Shown: positions 47,644 through 55,883, counted from the stretch's first letter. The stretch: DNA of 64,000 nt from an uncultured Sulfitobacter sp. (GCA_905182645.1 CAJJCJ010000013.1:113001-177000); one strand, 5' to 3'. The notes: generated by a model from the sequence alone, not told the origin. Numbers and translations: made by a program.

Positions 47644-48000
47644 ATGGCGAAGCTGGAAGTGTTATACAACGATGACTGCCCAATATGTCGTCGAGAGATC
47701 AAGCATTATGCTGGCTTAGCTGGTGATGGCGTCGAGTTCGTTAAAATCACTGAGCAGTCAGCCGCTGATTGGGGGCTAACGCCAGATCAGGCGACACAGC
47801 AAATCCACGCACGGTCAGATGGTAAAGTCATGCTTGGTGTTGATGCCTTCATATCAGTTTGGCAAAAACTGCCGTATTATCGAGTTCTCGCACCAATCAT
47901 AGGCTGGCGACCCATCAAGTTCGTTACGTCGATAGTTTACCGTAAAATCTTAGCTCCGCTATTATATGCCATGCATCAAAGGCGACAGCGGAGGCAGTAA
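47644..48000 (+). CDS. DCC-family thiol-disulfide oxidoreductase-like protein
   Basis: DUF393 protein of 118 residues with the family signature LYNDDCPICRREIKHYA near residues 7-23: a CxxC after Asp-Asp-Cys-Pro. Later family positions VDAFISVWQKLPYYRVLAPI are present. A GGGG-type ribosome site precedes the ATG. DCC proteins are thioredoxin-fold and uncharacterised in vivo. It is the only plus-strand cargo gene of the island apart from mobile-element genes and the broken zinc ribbon. Confidence 0.85.
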   Translation: MAKLEVLYNDDCPICRREIKHYAGLAGDGVEFVKITEQSAADWGLTPDQATQQIHARSDGKVMLGVDAFISVWQKLPYYRVLAPIIGWRPIKFVTSIVYRKILAPLLYAMHQRRQRRQ

Positions 48001-48268
48001 TCTAACACGATAGCCTTCTCATAGGTAGGTCTGTGAAAAGCAGCCAACCGAGAATTATTTCTGTTCTATCAATGACTTCGCCGAATAACCGCTTTAGATT
48101 ACAGAGTGGTTACTCTGATGCTTAGGCTATCCCAATATCATTCTAAAGAACTAACTACCTGAAATTGCTACAACTTATTGTGTCGTAGGCCTCAAGTTAT
48201 CTACGCAATAATATTATGTGTAACACGCTCTCACAGCAACAATCATAAATATAGCCTCAAGAAGGACA
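48001..48268. other. Intergenic, nothing recognised
   Basis: No coding region with a start and ribosome site; no repeat beyond the adjacent zinc-ribbon scar. Confidence 0.4.
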
Positions 48269-48303
48269 CCACAGCCTTACACTTCGGACAGCTATGCCTT
48301 TGT
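48269..48303 (-). pseudogene. Zinc-ribbon family scar
   Basis: 35 bp identical at 34 positions to 33704-33738, which encodes RHSCPKCKAV of the intact zinc-ribbon gene. Flanking sequence is unrelated. Confidence 0.6.
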
Positions 48304-48379
48304 GATGTTACTTATAACAATTCCGTCGTTAGCGTTATGGCCACTTTGCTGAAAGGGCCAGCTGGGGCGAGTTGACCGT

Positions 48380-48814
48380 TTATTCGCCACCAAGTGGTTC
48401 ACCCAGATAGCCAATAATGTCATCCATGCACTCCAGCGTGGTGCTTGCCAGTGTACCCATCAAGTTTGATAAACAACTAGTGTTAGCATATCTTGCCAAC
48501 AACGGGTTTGAATAAACCTCAAAGGCTCGGACTGATTGTGGAGCTTTTTTTAATCTAGCTACATAACTAATTTTAGAGAGCGGATCATCATCAAGAATTG
48601 CCACGATTTTCAGTTCTTGAAGCTCCTGAATTTGTATTTGGCTCAGATTTTCAATCTCTTGTGCCAGCTGGGTAACTTTAGCATTTGTTGCCGCTGTAAG
48701 CTCAGCAACCTTAGCATTTGCTTACGTAAGCAAATCTTGAGTTGCTGAAATATTTTCGCTCAGCCTTGGCTTAATGATCGTAACCACCTGAGAAACGCTG
48801 TTAGCAACATCCAT
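48380..48814 (-). pseudogene. Hypothetical coiled-coil protein with a nonsense codon
   Basis: From ATG 48814 the frame reads MDVANSVSQVVTIIKPRLSE, then a TAA within a 20-bp perfect palindrome at 48716-48735. It continues in the same frame through an Ala/Gln/Glu-rich coiled coil (AELTAATNAKVTQLAQEIEN) and a C-terminal part to 48380, about 144 residues in all. A shorter product could start at GTG 48604 (74 residues). Family unknown. Confidence 0.5.
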
Positions 48815-48839
48815 GCAGTCTGCTTTGACATAACCATCC

Positions 48840-49127
48840 TCAGAAAGCCTCTATTACCCAAGAGTTACGGCTTTCTTCCCTAAGGTACCATACATCACCA
48901 GAGAGGGTGTCTTCATACCTCCAGCCGTTGTCTAAGGGCTTAACTTCTGCCGTAGGATCGGTTGATATTACCCAGCCATTGTTTTTTTCGAGAAAAACGA
49001 CTGCTTCTCCATCACAAATGAACGGCCTTACGCCATCCATCAATGCTTCATCTGCTGTGGCTTCAGTAGCAAGGAGATTAGTAGAAAGGGCAAGGGCTAG
49101 GCTTGCTGCCGTTAGTGTTCGTTTCAT
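48840..49127 (-). CDS. Secreted hypothetical protein
   Basis: 95 residues. The chosen ATG at 49127 (GAGGAA site) opens the signal peptide MKRTLTAASLALALSTNLLA with cleavage near TEATADEA. The mature part is about 70 residues with five Trp and one Cys. Its leader and first codons nearly duplicate those of the pentapeptide gene about 520 bp upstream, but the mature parts are unrelated. Function unknown. Confidence 0.65.
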   Translation of the reverse strand: MKRTLTAASLALALSTNLLATEATADEALMDGVRPFICDGEAVVFLEKNNGWVISTDPTAEVKPLDNGWRYEDTLSGDVWYLREESRNSWVIEAF

Positions 49128-49206
49128 CTTAGAATAATTCCTCGTTCTTATATGGCCCACGCTTCTTGCAGTTAACCGTGACCGTCACCCTTGGTTTTCA
49201 CTGTGG

Positions 49207-49647
49207 TCAGCAGCCACTATTATCGACGGAACTATCAGGCATGGTGGTATTGCAGAGGATAGCGCCGTTCATTGTTGCATACCACATCACAGCACCCTTC
49301 AGATTAGCGCCAGTCAGATTAGCATCCGTGAGATTAGCATACCGCAAAGAAGCACCATTCAGATCAGCATTATTCAGATTAGCACCAATCAGAAAAGCAC
49401 CAGCCAGATTAGCACCCTCCAGATCAGCATTATTCAGATTAGCACCAACCAGAAAAGCACCAGCCAGATCAGCATTATCCAGATTAGCACCAGTCAGATT
49501 AGCATCCGCCAGATTAGCCCAATACAGGACACATTCAACACAATCATTTGTATCCTTCAGCTTCTGTAGATCATCAGGATCAAAAGCATATGCACTGCTG
49601 GCAAACATGGTTGCTGCTACGGTCAGTGCTGTCAGTGTTCTTTTCAT
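49207..49647 (-). CDS. Secreted pentapeptide-repeat protein
   Basis: 146 residues from ATG 49647, with signal peptide MKRTLTALTVAATMFASSAYA. The mature protein has about 17 A(N/D)LXX pentapeptides (ANLTDANLTGANLKG and similar) from about residue 45 to 125, predicted to form a right-handed quadrilateral beta helix. DNA repeats of about 15 bp (AGATTAGCACC) reflect this. There are cysteines at both ends. Cytosolic pentapeptide proteins can mimic DNA; this one appears exported, so its role is open. Its ATG overlaps the stop of the small ORF upstream (ATGA). Confidence 0.85.
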   Translation of the reverse strand: MKRTLTALTVAATMFASSAYAFDPDDLQKLKDTNDCVECVLYWANLADANLTGANLDNADLAGAFLVGANLNNADLEGANLAGAFLIGANLNNADLNGASLRYANLTDANLTGANLKGAVMWYATMNGAILCNTTMPDSSVDNSGC

Positions 49648-49859
49648 CTTAGAATAGTTCCTCTTGCTTGTACGGCCCACTGGATGATGAAGTTGCTGTC
49701 AGCATTACGCACTTTGATGTTCTTGCTGTAAACCCAGCCTCTCCACTCCGTCTCACGGACAATAAGGCCAAGAGTTACTTTGGGACGTACTTTAGCCGTC
49801 AGCGCATTAACCAGAGAACCAAACAAGTCAGAGCAACGCCTTTGATGAATGACACCCAA
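49644..49859 (-). CDS. Possible small ORF coupled to the pentapeptide gene
   Basis: Up to 71 residues from TTG 49859, or fewer from a later non-ATG codon. The part after 49799 reads VTLGLIVRETEWRGWVYSKN and IKVRNADSNFIIQWAVQ, which looks protein-like. Its TGA overlaps the pentapeptide ATG by 4 nt. The lack of a good start makes it doubtful. Confidence 0.35.
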   Translation of the reverse strand: MGVIHQRRCSDLFGSLVNALTAKVRPKVTLGLIVRETEWRGWVYSKNIKVRNADSNFIIQWAVQARGTILR

Positions 49860-49936
49860 TAGATTGCGTAATGGCTCCAGCCTAGACGTATCCGTAATCG
49901 TTCTGCCAGTGCGCTATGCCATTTAAGAATATTCAT
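49799..49936 (-). CDS. Small single-helix membrane protein, 45 residues
   Basis: ATG at 49936 with a strong GGGAG site 7 nt upstream. Reads MNILKWHSALAERLRIRLGW, then a hydrophobic helix ending FIKGVALTCLVLWLMR. Size and topology resemble small phage-type membrane proteins; no specific family is claimed. Confidence 0.5.
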   Translation of the reverse strand: MNILKWHSALAERLRIRLGWSHYAIYWVSFIKGVALTCLVLWLMR

Positions 49937-50015
49937 TAGTTTGCTCCCTAATTACTGGTCGCAGCTACGACTGTCGCAGATGAGAAAAGTACTGATGAGA
50001 TAGCTAAAATCTGTT

Positions 50016-50300
50016 TTATTCTTCTTCTTTCTTAGCGTTTGCCAGTCTAACTAAACTCGCAACATTATGGCTAATTTCAGCCATTATCATAAAGAATATG
50101 GCTCCACCCAATCCGCTAACCAAAATCATGAATCCCAAAAAACCGTTATTATCTACAAGCAACACAAAGAAAGATATGACACTGCAAATAGCGATTATGA
50201 GTGCGCTTAAGTAGGCTAAGGTAGCGGCACCTGTTTTAGGTGCATTGGGTGCTGAAGCCCTATTAGGTGTGGTTGGGCTTAAGTCGGCACAATATGTCAA
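50016..50300 (-). CDS. Small two-helix membrane protein
   Basis: 94 residues from TTG 50300. The Pro/Ala-rich N-terminus (about 25 residues) is followed by two helices, LAYLSALIIAICSVISFFVL and LGFMILVSGLGGAIFFMIM. It ends in a charged KKEEE tail. A stop two codons upstream fixes the maximum length. It lies 15 bp after a second small membrane ORF. Family unknown. Confidence 0.5.
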   Translation of the reverse strand: MTYCADLSPTTPNRASAPNAPKTGAATLAYLSALIIAICSVISFFVLLVDNNGFLGFMILVSGLGGAIFFMIMAEISHNVASLVRLANAKKEEE

Positions 50301-50315
50301 CGCTATTTATTGCAG

Positions 50316-50540
50316 TTATTTTTCTTTTTTGGCTCTTGTGGAGGCAATTTCACTCGCTCCATGTTGCAGTTCAGGCAAGACCCGTAAGATGTGTAATAGC
50401 GAAAAAAAGATTATTCCATGCTCACTTTGAAGACCAGCTTCAGATTCTGTTATCAAATCATACAAAGAAGTCAGCAAAAGCGTCAGCCCAGCGACCAGTT
50501 TGACGTAAGTGTTTTCAGCAAACTTGCTCAATAATAGCAT
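50316..50540 (-). CDS. Small membrane protein
   Basis: 74 residues from ATG 50540 (GGAG site). One N-terminal helix, YVKLVAGLTLLLTSLYDLI, and a second weaker one, GIIFFSLLHILRVLP, with a basic end. The spacing suggests co-translation with the next gene. Family unknown. Confidence 0.5.
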   Translation of the reverse strand: MLLLSKFAENTYVKLVAGLTLLLTSLYDLITESEAGLQSEHGIIFFSLLHILRVLPELQHGASEIASTRAKKEK

Positions 50541-50821
50541 TTAATCATCTCCAAATCATTTAGCGTTATTTAACTGGATTTTTGATCATATCCAGAAATT
50601 CAGGTTTCCTGATCAATAACTACTACAGGCAAGAGTATGTCCGTGCCACGTTTTTTTTGATCAAGCTTTACCTAAAGTAAGAGAAAGTTTGGGTCAGCTG
50701 TTTGTTTGCACTACGAGGCTTGCGCAGTCATAGTCTTTGCTTGTTTGCGAAGACATAGGTTAGTCTGACGTCTTAAGGGTTGCCCCATGAACACAAAGAA
50801 CTCGCTGTATCTGACAAACGC

Positions 50822-51011
50822 ATGGACCTCACGTGCAGTGCCTGTGGTCAGGAGTTCAGCTACAAGATTGCTGACCTAATCCTAGCAACCAGTGATGACA
50901 CAGAGAGCGAAGCTCGACGGGCTATGCCCTTACACCACCCACGAGGTACGCCAGAGAGCCGTATGCAGGGGCTGTGGTGTCAGAGGGGATAACACGTATC
51001 AGGTTGTGTAA
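50822..51011 (+). pseudogene. Zinc-ribbon protein, frameshifted
   Basis: ATG 50822 reads MDLTCSACGQEFSYKIADLI with the first CxxC knuckle. The frame is lost between about 50900 and 50936. The second half continues in another frame as THEVRQRAVCRGCGVRGDNT then YQVV and stop at 51011, with the second CxxC. It belongs to the same family as 33678. Confidence 0.65.
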
Positions 51012-51216
51012 GGGTGTGTGCTAATCATTGGTCTGACTAGGGCTGCTAATCTGATTATAGGGCTAAAGCCCGTCGAGCCTTTGGCTCTTATCGAAGAAGC
51101 TAGGGCGAGAGTTAAGAACCACGGATAGCTCCTCTGTGACAACGTAGAGAATCTTGTTGATCCACCCTTGGATGCTTCTGTTGAGGAATAGCTTCTCTGG
51201 CTATTTGCGTAGCTAC

Positions 51217-51250
51217 CTCGGTACACAAACTCGGTACACACACGGTACAC
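51217..51250 (+). promoter_or_regulatory. Integrase arm-type repeats, right
   Basis: CTCGGTACAC, CTCGGTACAC and CACGGTACAC at the same spacing as the left triple at 42751-42785. It lies about 62 bp before attR. Confidence 0.7.
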
Positions 51251-51311
51251 ATTTTGAAATTACGTTTGCCTTAACCACTGTTATTAAACAATAATTTATA
51301 ATAAAGTGCGT

Positions 51312-51328
51312 CCCTACCGCCGGAGCCA
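51312..51328 (+). other. attR core
   Basis: A 17-bp exact copy of the tRNA-Asn 3' end (CCCTACCGCCGGAGCCA) in direct orientation. It closes an 8.6-kb island. Confidence 0.85.
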
Positions 51329-51512
51329 ATTTCATCCCAAAAATTGGCAGACTTTTGGATGTTGGGCTCAACCAAGCCTGTTGCTGCGCCACCTCATAAA
51401 ACGTGATGTCAGCCGAAGCCAGATTGGCAATTGTATCACCACACACTAAAAATTCGTATCCAGATATTATTAGTGCGTGGCGACGACTAGTGCCAGTCGC
51501 GGCAAAGGTAGC

Positions 51513-52754
51513 CTAAGTCTGGTGCCATTCTCGGTCCCCGGCAGCGTCTTTAACGCGTGTTGGCAGTCCGATGGTGTCGAGCAATGAAAATAGTGGTTTA
51601 GGGTCCAGTTCTTCTACATTTCTCATGATGCCTTGATCATAGGTGCCATCAGCAATCAGCATCGCCATCGCAACAGGCGGGACACCAGCTGTATAAGAAA
51701 TACCTTGGCTACCAACCTCGTTATAGGCTTCTTTGTGGTCGGCCACATTGTAGACGAATACCTCAACTTCTTGGCCGTCTTTGACGCCATTAACCAGATC
51801 ACCGATGCAGGTTTTGCCTGTGTAATTTGGCGCAAGACTGGACGGGTCCGGCAACACGGCCTTGACCAATTTAAGCGGCACAACCTCTAGGCCCTCTGCG
51901 GTTACAACGGGTTGCTCTGACAACAGCCCTAGGTTTTGCAAAACGGTAAACACGTTGATGTAGTGATCGCCAAAGCCCATCCAGAACCGGATATCAGCCT
52001 GCGGATAGTTCGCCGCAAGTGAATGAACCTCGTCATGGCCGGACATATAGGCTTTTTGCTTGCCCACAACGGGAAGGTCCCATTCGCGACCAACTTCGAA
52101 CATCTTGTTCTCTTGCCAAGCGCCCTGCTGCCAGCTGTAAACCGTCCCCGTAAATTCGCGAAAATTGATCTCGGGATCAAAATTCGTTGAAAAATACTTC
52201 CCATGGCTTCCGGCGTTGATATCAACGATGTCGATAGACGTCACCTCGTCCATGAATTCATCAACCGCAAAGCGTGCAAATGCATTGACCATGCCTGGAT
52301 CAAAGCCAGCACCCAAAATCGCGGTAACACCGACCTTGGCGCAATCGTCGCGGCGTTTCCATTCGTAATTGCCATACCAAGGCGGCGCCTCGCAAATTTT
52401 GCTGGGGTCTTCGTGGATCGCCGTATCAATATAAGCGGTTCCGGTCTGAATGCAGGCTTCAAGCACGGTCATATTCACAAACGGCGAGCCGACATTGATG
52501 ACAATCTGCACACCTGTCTTGGTGATCAACGCGGCAACAGCCGCGCTGTCCATGCCGTCGATCGCATGAGCATCAAACACCCCATCTTGTTTCATCGCGG
52601 CCTTATCATGCACGCTTTGAATAATGGCCTCACACTTTGACACAGTCCGGCTGGCCATGTGAAGATCGCCAAGCACATCGTTATTTTGCGCGCATTTATG
52701 CGCCACAACCTGTGCGACGCCACCAGCGCCGATGATAAGAACATTGCGTTTCAT
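51513..52754 (-). CDS. Carboxynorspermidine/carboxyspermidine synthase
   Basis: Saccharopine-dehydrogenase-fold enzyme of 413 residues from ATG 52754 (longer reading lacks homology). It condenses a diamine with aspartate semialdehyde using NADPH. The N-terminal Rossmann motif is VLIIGAGGVAQVVAHKCAQN. INVGSPFVNMTVLEACI and the substrate-side LGAGFDPGMVNAFARFA match the family. It lies 28 bp after nspC. Together they give spermidine or norspermidine without S-adenosylmethionine decarboxylase. Confidence 0.9.
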   Translation of the reverse strand: MKRNVLIIGAGGVAQVVAHKCAQNNDVLGDLHMASRTVSKCEAIIQSVHDKAAMKQDGVFDAHAIDGMDSAAVAALITKTGVQIVINVGSPFVNMTVLEACIQTGTAYIDTAIHEDPSKICEAPPWYGNYEWKRRDDCAKVGVTAILGAGFDPGMVNAFARFAVDEFMDEVTSIDIVDINAGSHGKYFSTNFDPEINFREFTGTVYSWQQGAWQENKMFEVGREWDLPVVGKQKAYMSGHDEVHSLAANYPQADIRFWMGFGDHYINVFTVLQNLGLLSEQPVVTAEGLEVVPLKLVKAVLPDPSSLAPNYTGKTCIGDLVNGVKDGQEVEVFVYNVADHKEAYNEVGSQGISYTAGVPPVAMAMLIADGTYDQGIMRNVEELDPKPLFSLLDTIGLPTRVKDAAGDREWHQT

Positions 52755-52782
52755 ATATTTCAAAGACCTCTTTTTGTTGTTG

Positions 52783-53949
52783 TCACGACAGCGCCGCAGC
52801 AAAATCGTCGTAATCAAAATCGCGCACCAACCGCGTGGTTCCGTCCAGTTCACGGATAGCGATACTTGGCATCTTCACCCCGTTAAACCAGTTTTTCTTG
52901 ACCATTGTGTATCCTGCAGCATCTTGAAACGAAAGCCGATCCCCTGCTTTCAGTGGCGCGTCAAAGGGAAATTCACCAAAGATATCACCAGCCAAACAGG
53001 ACTTTCCGCAGATCATCCACGCGTGGTCACCTGTATTAGCGGCCATTTTTGCAGGCTCACGGTAAATCAACAGATCAAGCATATGCGCCTCGATAGAACT
53101 GTCGACGATCGCAAGGTTCTTGCCGTTATGCATTGTGTCCAACACAGTCACTTCAAGGGTCGCGGCCCCCGTGATCGCGGCTTCACCCGGTTCCAGATAG
53201 ACTTGCACGCCAAACGTCTGGGCAAATGCCTTAAGCCGCGCAGCCAGACGATCAAGCGGATAGCCATCGCCAGTAAAGTGAACGCCGCCACCTAAACTAA
53301 TCCAGTCCATATTATGGATGATTTCGCCAAAGCGGTCCTCGATCAAGGTGAGCATCTCATCAAAGCGCTCAAAACTGTCATTTTCGCAGTTGTTATGAAA
53401 CATCAGACCGCTAATCTGATCTGCCACTGCTGCGATCGATTTTGGGTCGTGCTCTCCGAGCCGACTAAAGGCGCGCGCGGGATCGGCCAGATCAAACTCC
53501 GATGTGGATACCCCAGGATTGACCCGCAGCCCACGGACATGCCCGTGCGATGCCTCGGCAAATCGTGACAATTGTCCGATGGAGTTAAAAATAATCTTGT
53601 CCGAACAGACCAGAACCTGCGCAATCTCGTGATCCGCATAAGCGACTGAATAGGCATGGGTTTCGCCCGCAAACTTTTCATGCCCCAATCGGACTTCAAA
53701 CAAGGACGATGAGGTCGATCCGTCCATATATTCGGACATAAAGTCAAAGACCGACCATGTAGCAAAGCATTTGAGCGCCAATAAACATTTCACCCCCGAC
53801 GCCTCGCGCAGCCCAGCAATCTTTTTAAGATTGGGAAGAAGGCGGGATTTGTCGATAAGATAATAGGGTGTCTGCAAGGCAATATCTTTCGCTGGGTCCA
53901 CGTTCACGGCTTTGGTCAAAATGCGGTGTAGCCACATCAATCGGACCAT
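52783..53949 (-). CDS. nspC: Carboxynorspermidine decarboxylase
   Basis: PLP-dependent fold-III decarboxylase of 388 residues, removing CO2 from carboxy(nor)spermidine. The PLP Lys is in CLLALKCFATWSVFD. Glycine-rich DWISLGGGVHFTGDGY and EPGEAAITGA bind the cofactor phosphate. ICGKSCLAGDIFGEFPFD holds the active-site Cys region. ATG 53949 or 53937 are both possible starts. Upstream of and in operon with the synthase. Confidence 0.92.
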   Translation of the reverse strand: MVRLMWLHRILTKAVNVDPAKDIALQTPYYLIDKSRLLPNLKKIAGLREASGVKCLLALKCFATWSVFDFMSEYMDGSTSSSLFEVRLGHEKFAGETHAYSVAYADHEIAQVLVCSDKIIFNSIGQLSRFAEASHGHVRGLRVNPGVSTSEFDLADPARAFSRLGEHDPKSIAAVADQISGLMFHNNCENDSFERFDEMLTLIEDRFGEIIHNMDWISLGGGVHFTGDGYPLDRLAARLKAFAQTFGVQVYLEPGEAAITGAATLEVTVLDTMHNGKNLAIVDSSIEAHMLDLLIYREPAKMAANTGDHAWMICGKSCLAGDIFGEFPFDAPLKAGDRLSFQDAAGYTMVKKNWFNGVKMPSIAIRELDGTTRLVRDFDYDDFAAALS

Positions 53950-54292
53950 GTCGCATTGTTTTATCTTTTAGATTGTGGATGTCAATTTTGACCTACAAGC
54001 CACCGACAACTTGCACATGAGTTCGTTTCACACATGAGATCAGGACAATCTGAACCGGCATGGTTTCCGTCATTTTACTTTTATCCACAGCAACGATTTC
54101 ATAGGCAATTACAGCATCCGCGCGCGGGGATAAAATATGAAAGTTCTTTAATCGGTGACTGGTTTCCGACTCCTTTATGTGTCTTCATAGATGATAGGGT
54201 TTTCATCCAATTGAGAGATTCAAGCATCTACGCGTCGGCCCTTTGCCGGGGCTTATATCTTCGCCCCCAAAAAGAGAGAGATTGTTTCAACT
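53950..54292. other. Divergent promoter region, no gene
   Basis: 343 bp between nspC and the P450 gene. AT-rich with TTTTATCTTTTAGATTG just upstream of nspC. GGCCCTTTGCCGGGGC near 54237 can form a small hairpin before the P450 start. No operator recognised. Confidence 0.4.
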
Positions 54293-55534
54293 ATGCCTCT
54301 TACATCTAGCGATCAACTTAGCTTTGATCCCCTGTCGCAGGCATTTGCCGCCGATCCATATCCAACTTACGCAGCACTGCGGGAACGAGCGCATCCGTAT
54401 TATTATGAAGATGTTGATACATGGATGTTAACAAAGATGGCCGACGTAGAAAACGTCGCGTTGGACAAAACGATGCTGCGTGGGAATGATGATGTTCTAA
54501 CCGCCGCTGAGCGTAAAGCACAGCAACGCAAAATGAACTGGCATGACATGCCACATCACGAACGGTTCGTTCAATTTAATTTGCTGGAAAGCGAAGGTGA
54601 TGTTCATGACCGCCTCCGCAAACTAGTTTTTCGCGAATTCACGCCCGGAATGATCCTGAAACAACGCGGTGCGATCCAAGCCTTCGTTGATAAACTATTG
54701 GCTGAGCTGGTGGGCCAAAACGAGATCGACTTTGTCGAAGATTTTGCATCCCATATTCCGGGTCATATAATTGGACGGATGCTGGGGGTGCCTGACGAAG
54801 ATTGCCCGCAGTTGCGGGTATGGTCAGAAAACGTCGTTCGGTTCTTTAATGTCGGGTGTGACGACAATGACAAACGCATTGCCGAACAGGCCACCGAGGA
54901 CTTTTACCTGTATCTTTTGGATCTCCTCAAATTGCGAGAAACCGCGCCCCATGACGATTTGTTGAGCCGCATGCTAGCGCAAAAACAAGACGGGCTAATG
55001 ACCGAAGATGAATTGATTGCGACAAGCATGTTGATCTTGATGGCCGGTCATGGCTCGACGATTGATGTGCTTGGGTCTGGCATGCATTCTTTACTGAAAT
55101 TCCCTGACCAACGCATTAAATTGCGGGACGACCCGAGCCTAATCAAAACGGCCGTCCAAGAGATGTTTCGTTATGAGGCACCGCTTCCGTATTTCCATCG
55201 CTTCGCGACACAAGACTGCACCGTGGGCGGCCAGTATTTTACGGCGGGAACACGGTTTGGCTTGCTATATGGCGCCGCAAACCGCGATCCAGCTCGCTTT
55301 GATGCACCTGATACATTTGATGTGACACGCAGTCCAAATCGCCATGTAGCGTTCGGCGGCGGCACGCATTTTTGTCTCGGCAATCATCTGGCGCGTTTAG
55401 ATATGGATGTGATTTTCACAACCCTCAATGAGCGGTTCACAGATGTCCAACTCGTCGACGCACGCCCAGAATACAAAAGTGGTCTTTCCGTGCGCGGGCC
55501 AAAGTCGCTTCAGATAGCATGGAAAGAAGTGTAA
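54293..55534 (+). CDS. Cytochrome P450, bacterial class I
   Basis: Soluble heme monooxygenase of 413 residues. The I-helix is LILMAGHGSTIDV, where Gly-Ser-Thr replaces the usual acid-Thr-Thr. The K-helix ExxR is EMFRYEAPLPYFHR. The heme loop FGGGTHFCLGNHLAR has Cys361 as thiolate ligand. ATG has an AGAGAG site. A 2Fe-2S ferredoxin follows after 15 bp and should supply electrons; no ferredoxin reductase gene is adjacent. The substrate is unknown, and the altered oxygen-activation motif is unusual. Confidence 0.92.
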   Translation: MPLTSSDQLSFDPLSQAFAADPYPTYAALRERAHPYYYEDVDTWMLTKMADVENVALDKTMLRGNDDVLTAAERKAQQRKMNWHDMPHHERFVQFNLLESEGDVHDRLRKLVFREFTPGMILKQRGAIQAFVDKLLAELVGQNEIDFVEDFASHIPGHIIGRMLGVPDEDCPQLRVWSENVVRFFNVGCDDNDKRIAEQATEDFYLYLLDLLKLRETAPHDDLLSRMLAQKQDGLMTEDELIATSMLILMAGHGSTIDVLGSGMHSLLKFPDQRIKLRDDPSLIKTAVQEMFRYEAPLPYFHRFATQDCTVGGQYFTAGTRFGLLYGAANRDPARFDAPDTFDVTRSPNRHVAFGGGTHFCLGNHLARLDMDVIFTTLNERFTDVQLVDARPEYKSGLSVRGPKSLQIAWKEV

Positions 55535-55549
55535 ATTGAGGATATCCGA

Positions 55550-55870
55550 ATGACAAAAGTGACGTTCATCGAAAACAACGGAAACCGGATTGAAGCCATC
55601 GCAGAGGTAGGTCAGTCACTGATGCAGGTCGCTGTAAATTCAGGTGTATCCGGCATTTCGGCTGAATGTGGCGGGGCATGTGCGTGCGGAACCTGCCATT
55701 GCTACGTTGTGGGCAATGGGCTCGTTACCCTACCCACACCTGATGGCGATGAGGCTGATATGATCGAATTTGTGATTGATCCAAAGGCAAACAGTCGCCT
55801 TAGCTGCCAAATTGCGATCACACCTGATTTGGACGGGTTGATTGTGCACATACCTGCATCCCAAACTTAA
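55550..55870 (+). CDS. [2Fe-2S] ferredoxin, adrenodoxin/putidaredoxin type
   Basis: 106-residue electron carrier. The cluster ligands follow CX5CX2CX36C exactly: Cys40, Cys46, Cys49, Cys86 (AECGGACACGTC and RLSCQI). Two extra Cys, 44 and 51, lie in the binding loop. Such ferredoxins deliver electrons to class I P450s, and the gene lies 15 bp after one and 13 bp before the PanB-like gene. Confidence 0.95.
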   Translation: MTKVTFIENNGNRIEAIAEVGQSLMQVAVNSGVSGISAECGGACACGTCHCYVVGNGLVTLPTPDGDEADMIEFVIDPKANSRLSCQIAITPDLDGLIVHIPASQT

Positions 55871-55883
55871 CCGGAGCCAGAAG

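Noticed and set aside
49200..49500. Short regularly spaced repeats that might be a CRISPR array
   Set aside because: The 15-30 bp repeats are codon-phase pentapeptide repeats without unique spacers, and no cas gene is present.
49166..49657. A 163-residue plus-strand frame with strong internal repeats
   Set aside because: It is the antisense shadow of the pentapeptide repeats; periodic DNA gives periodic peptide in every frame.
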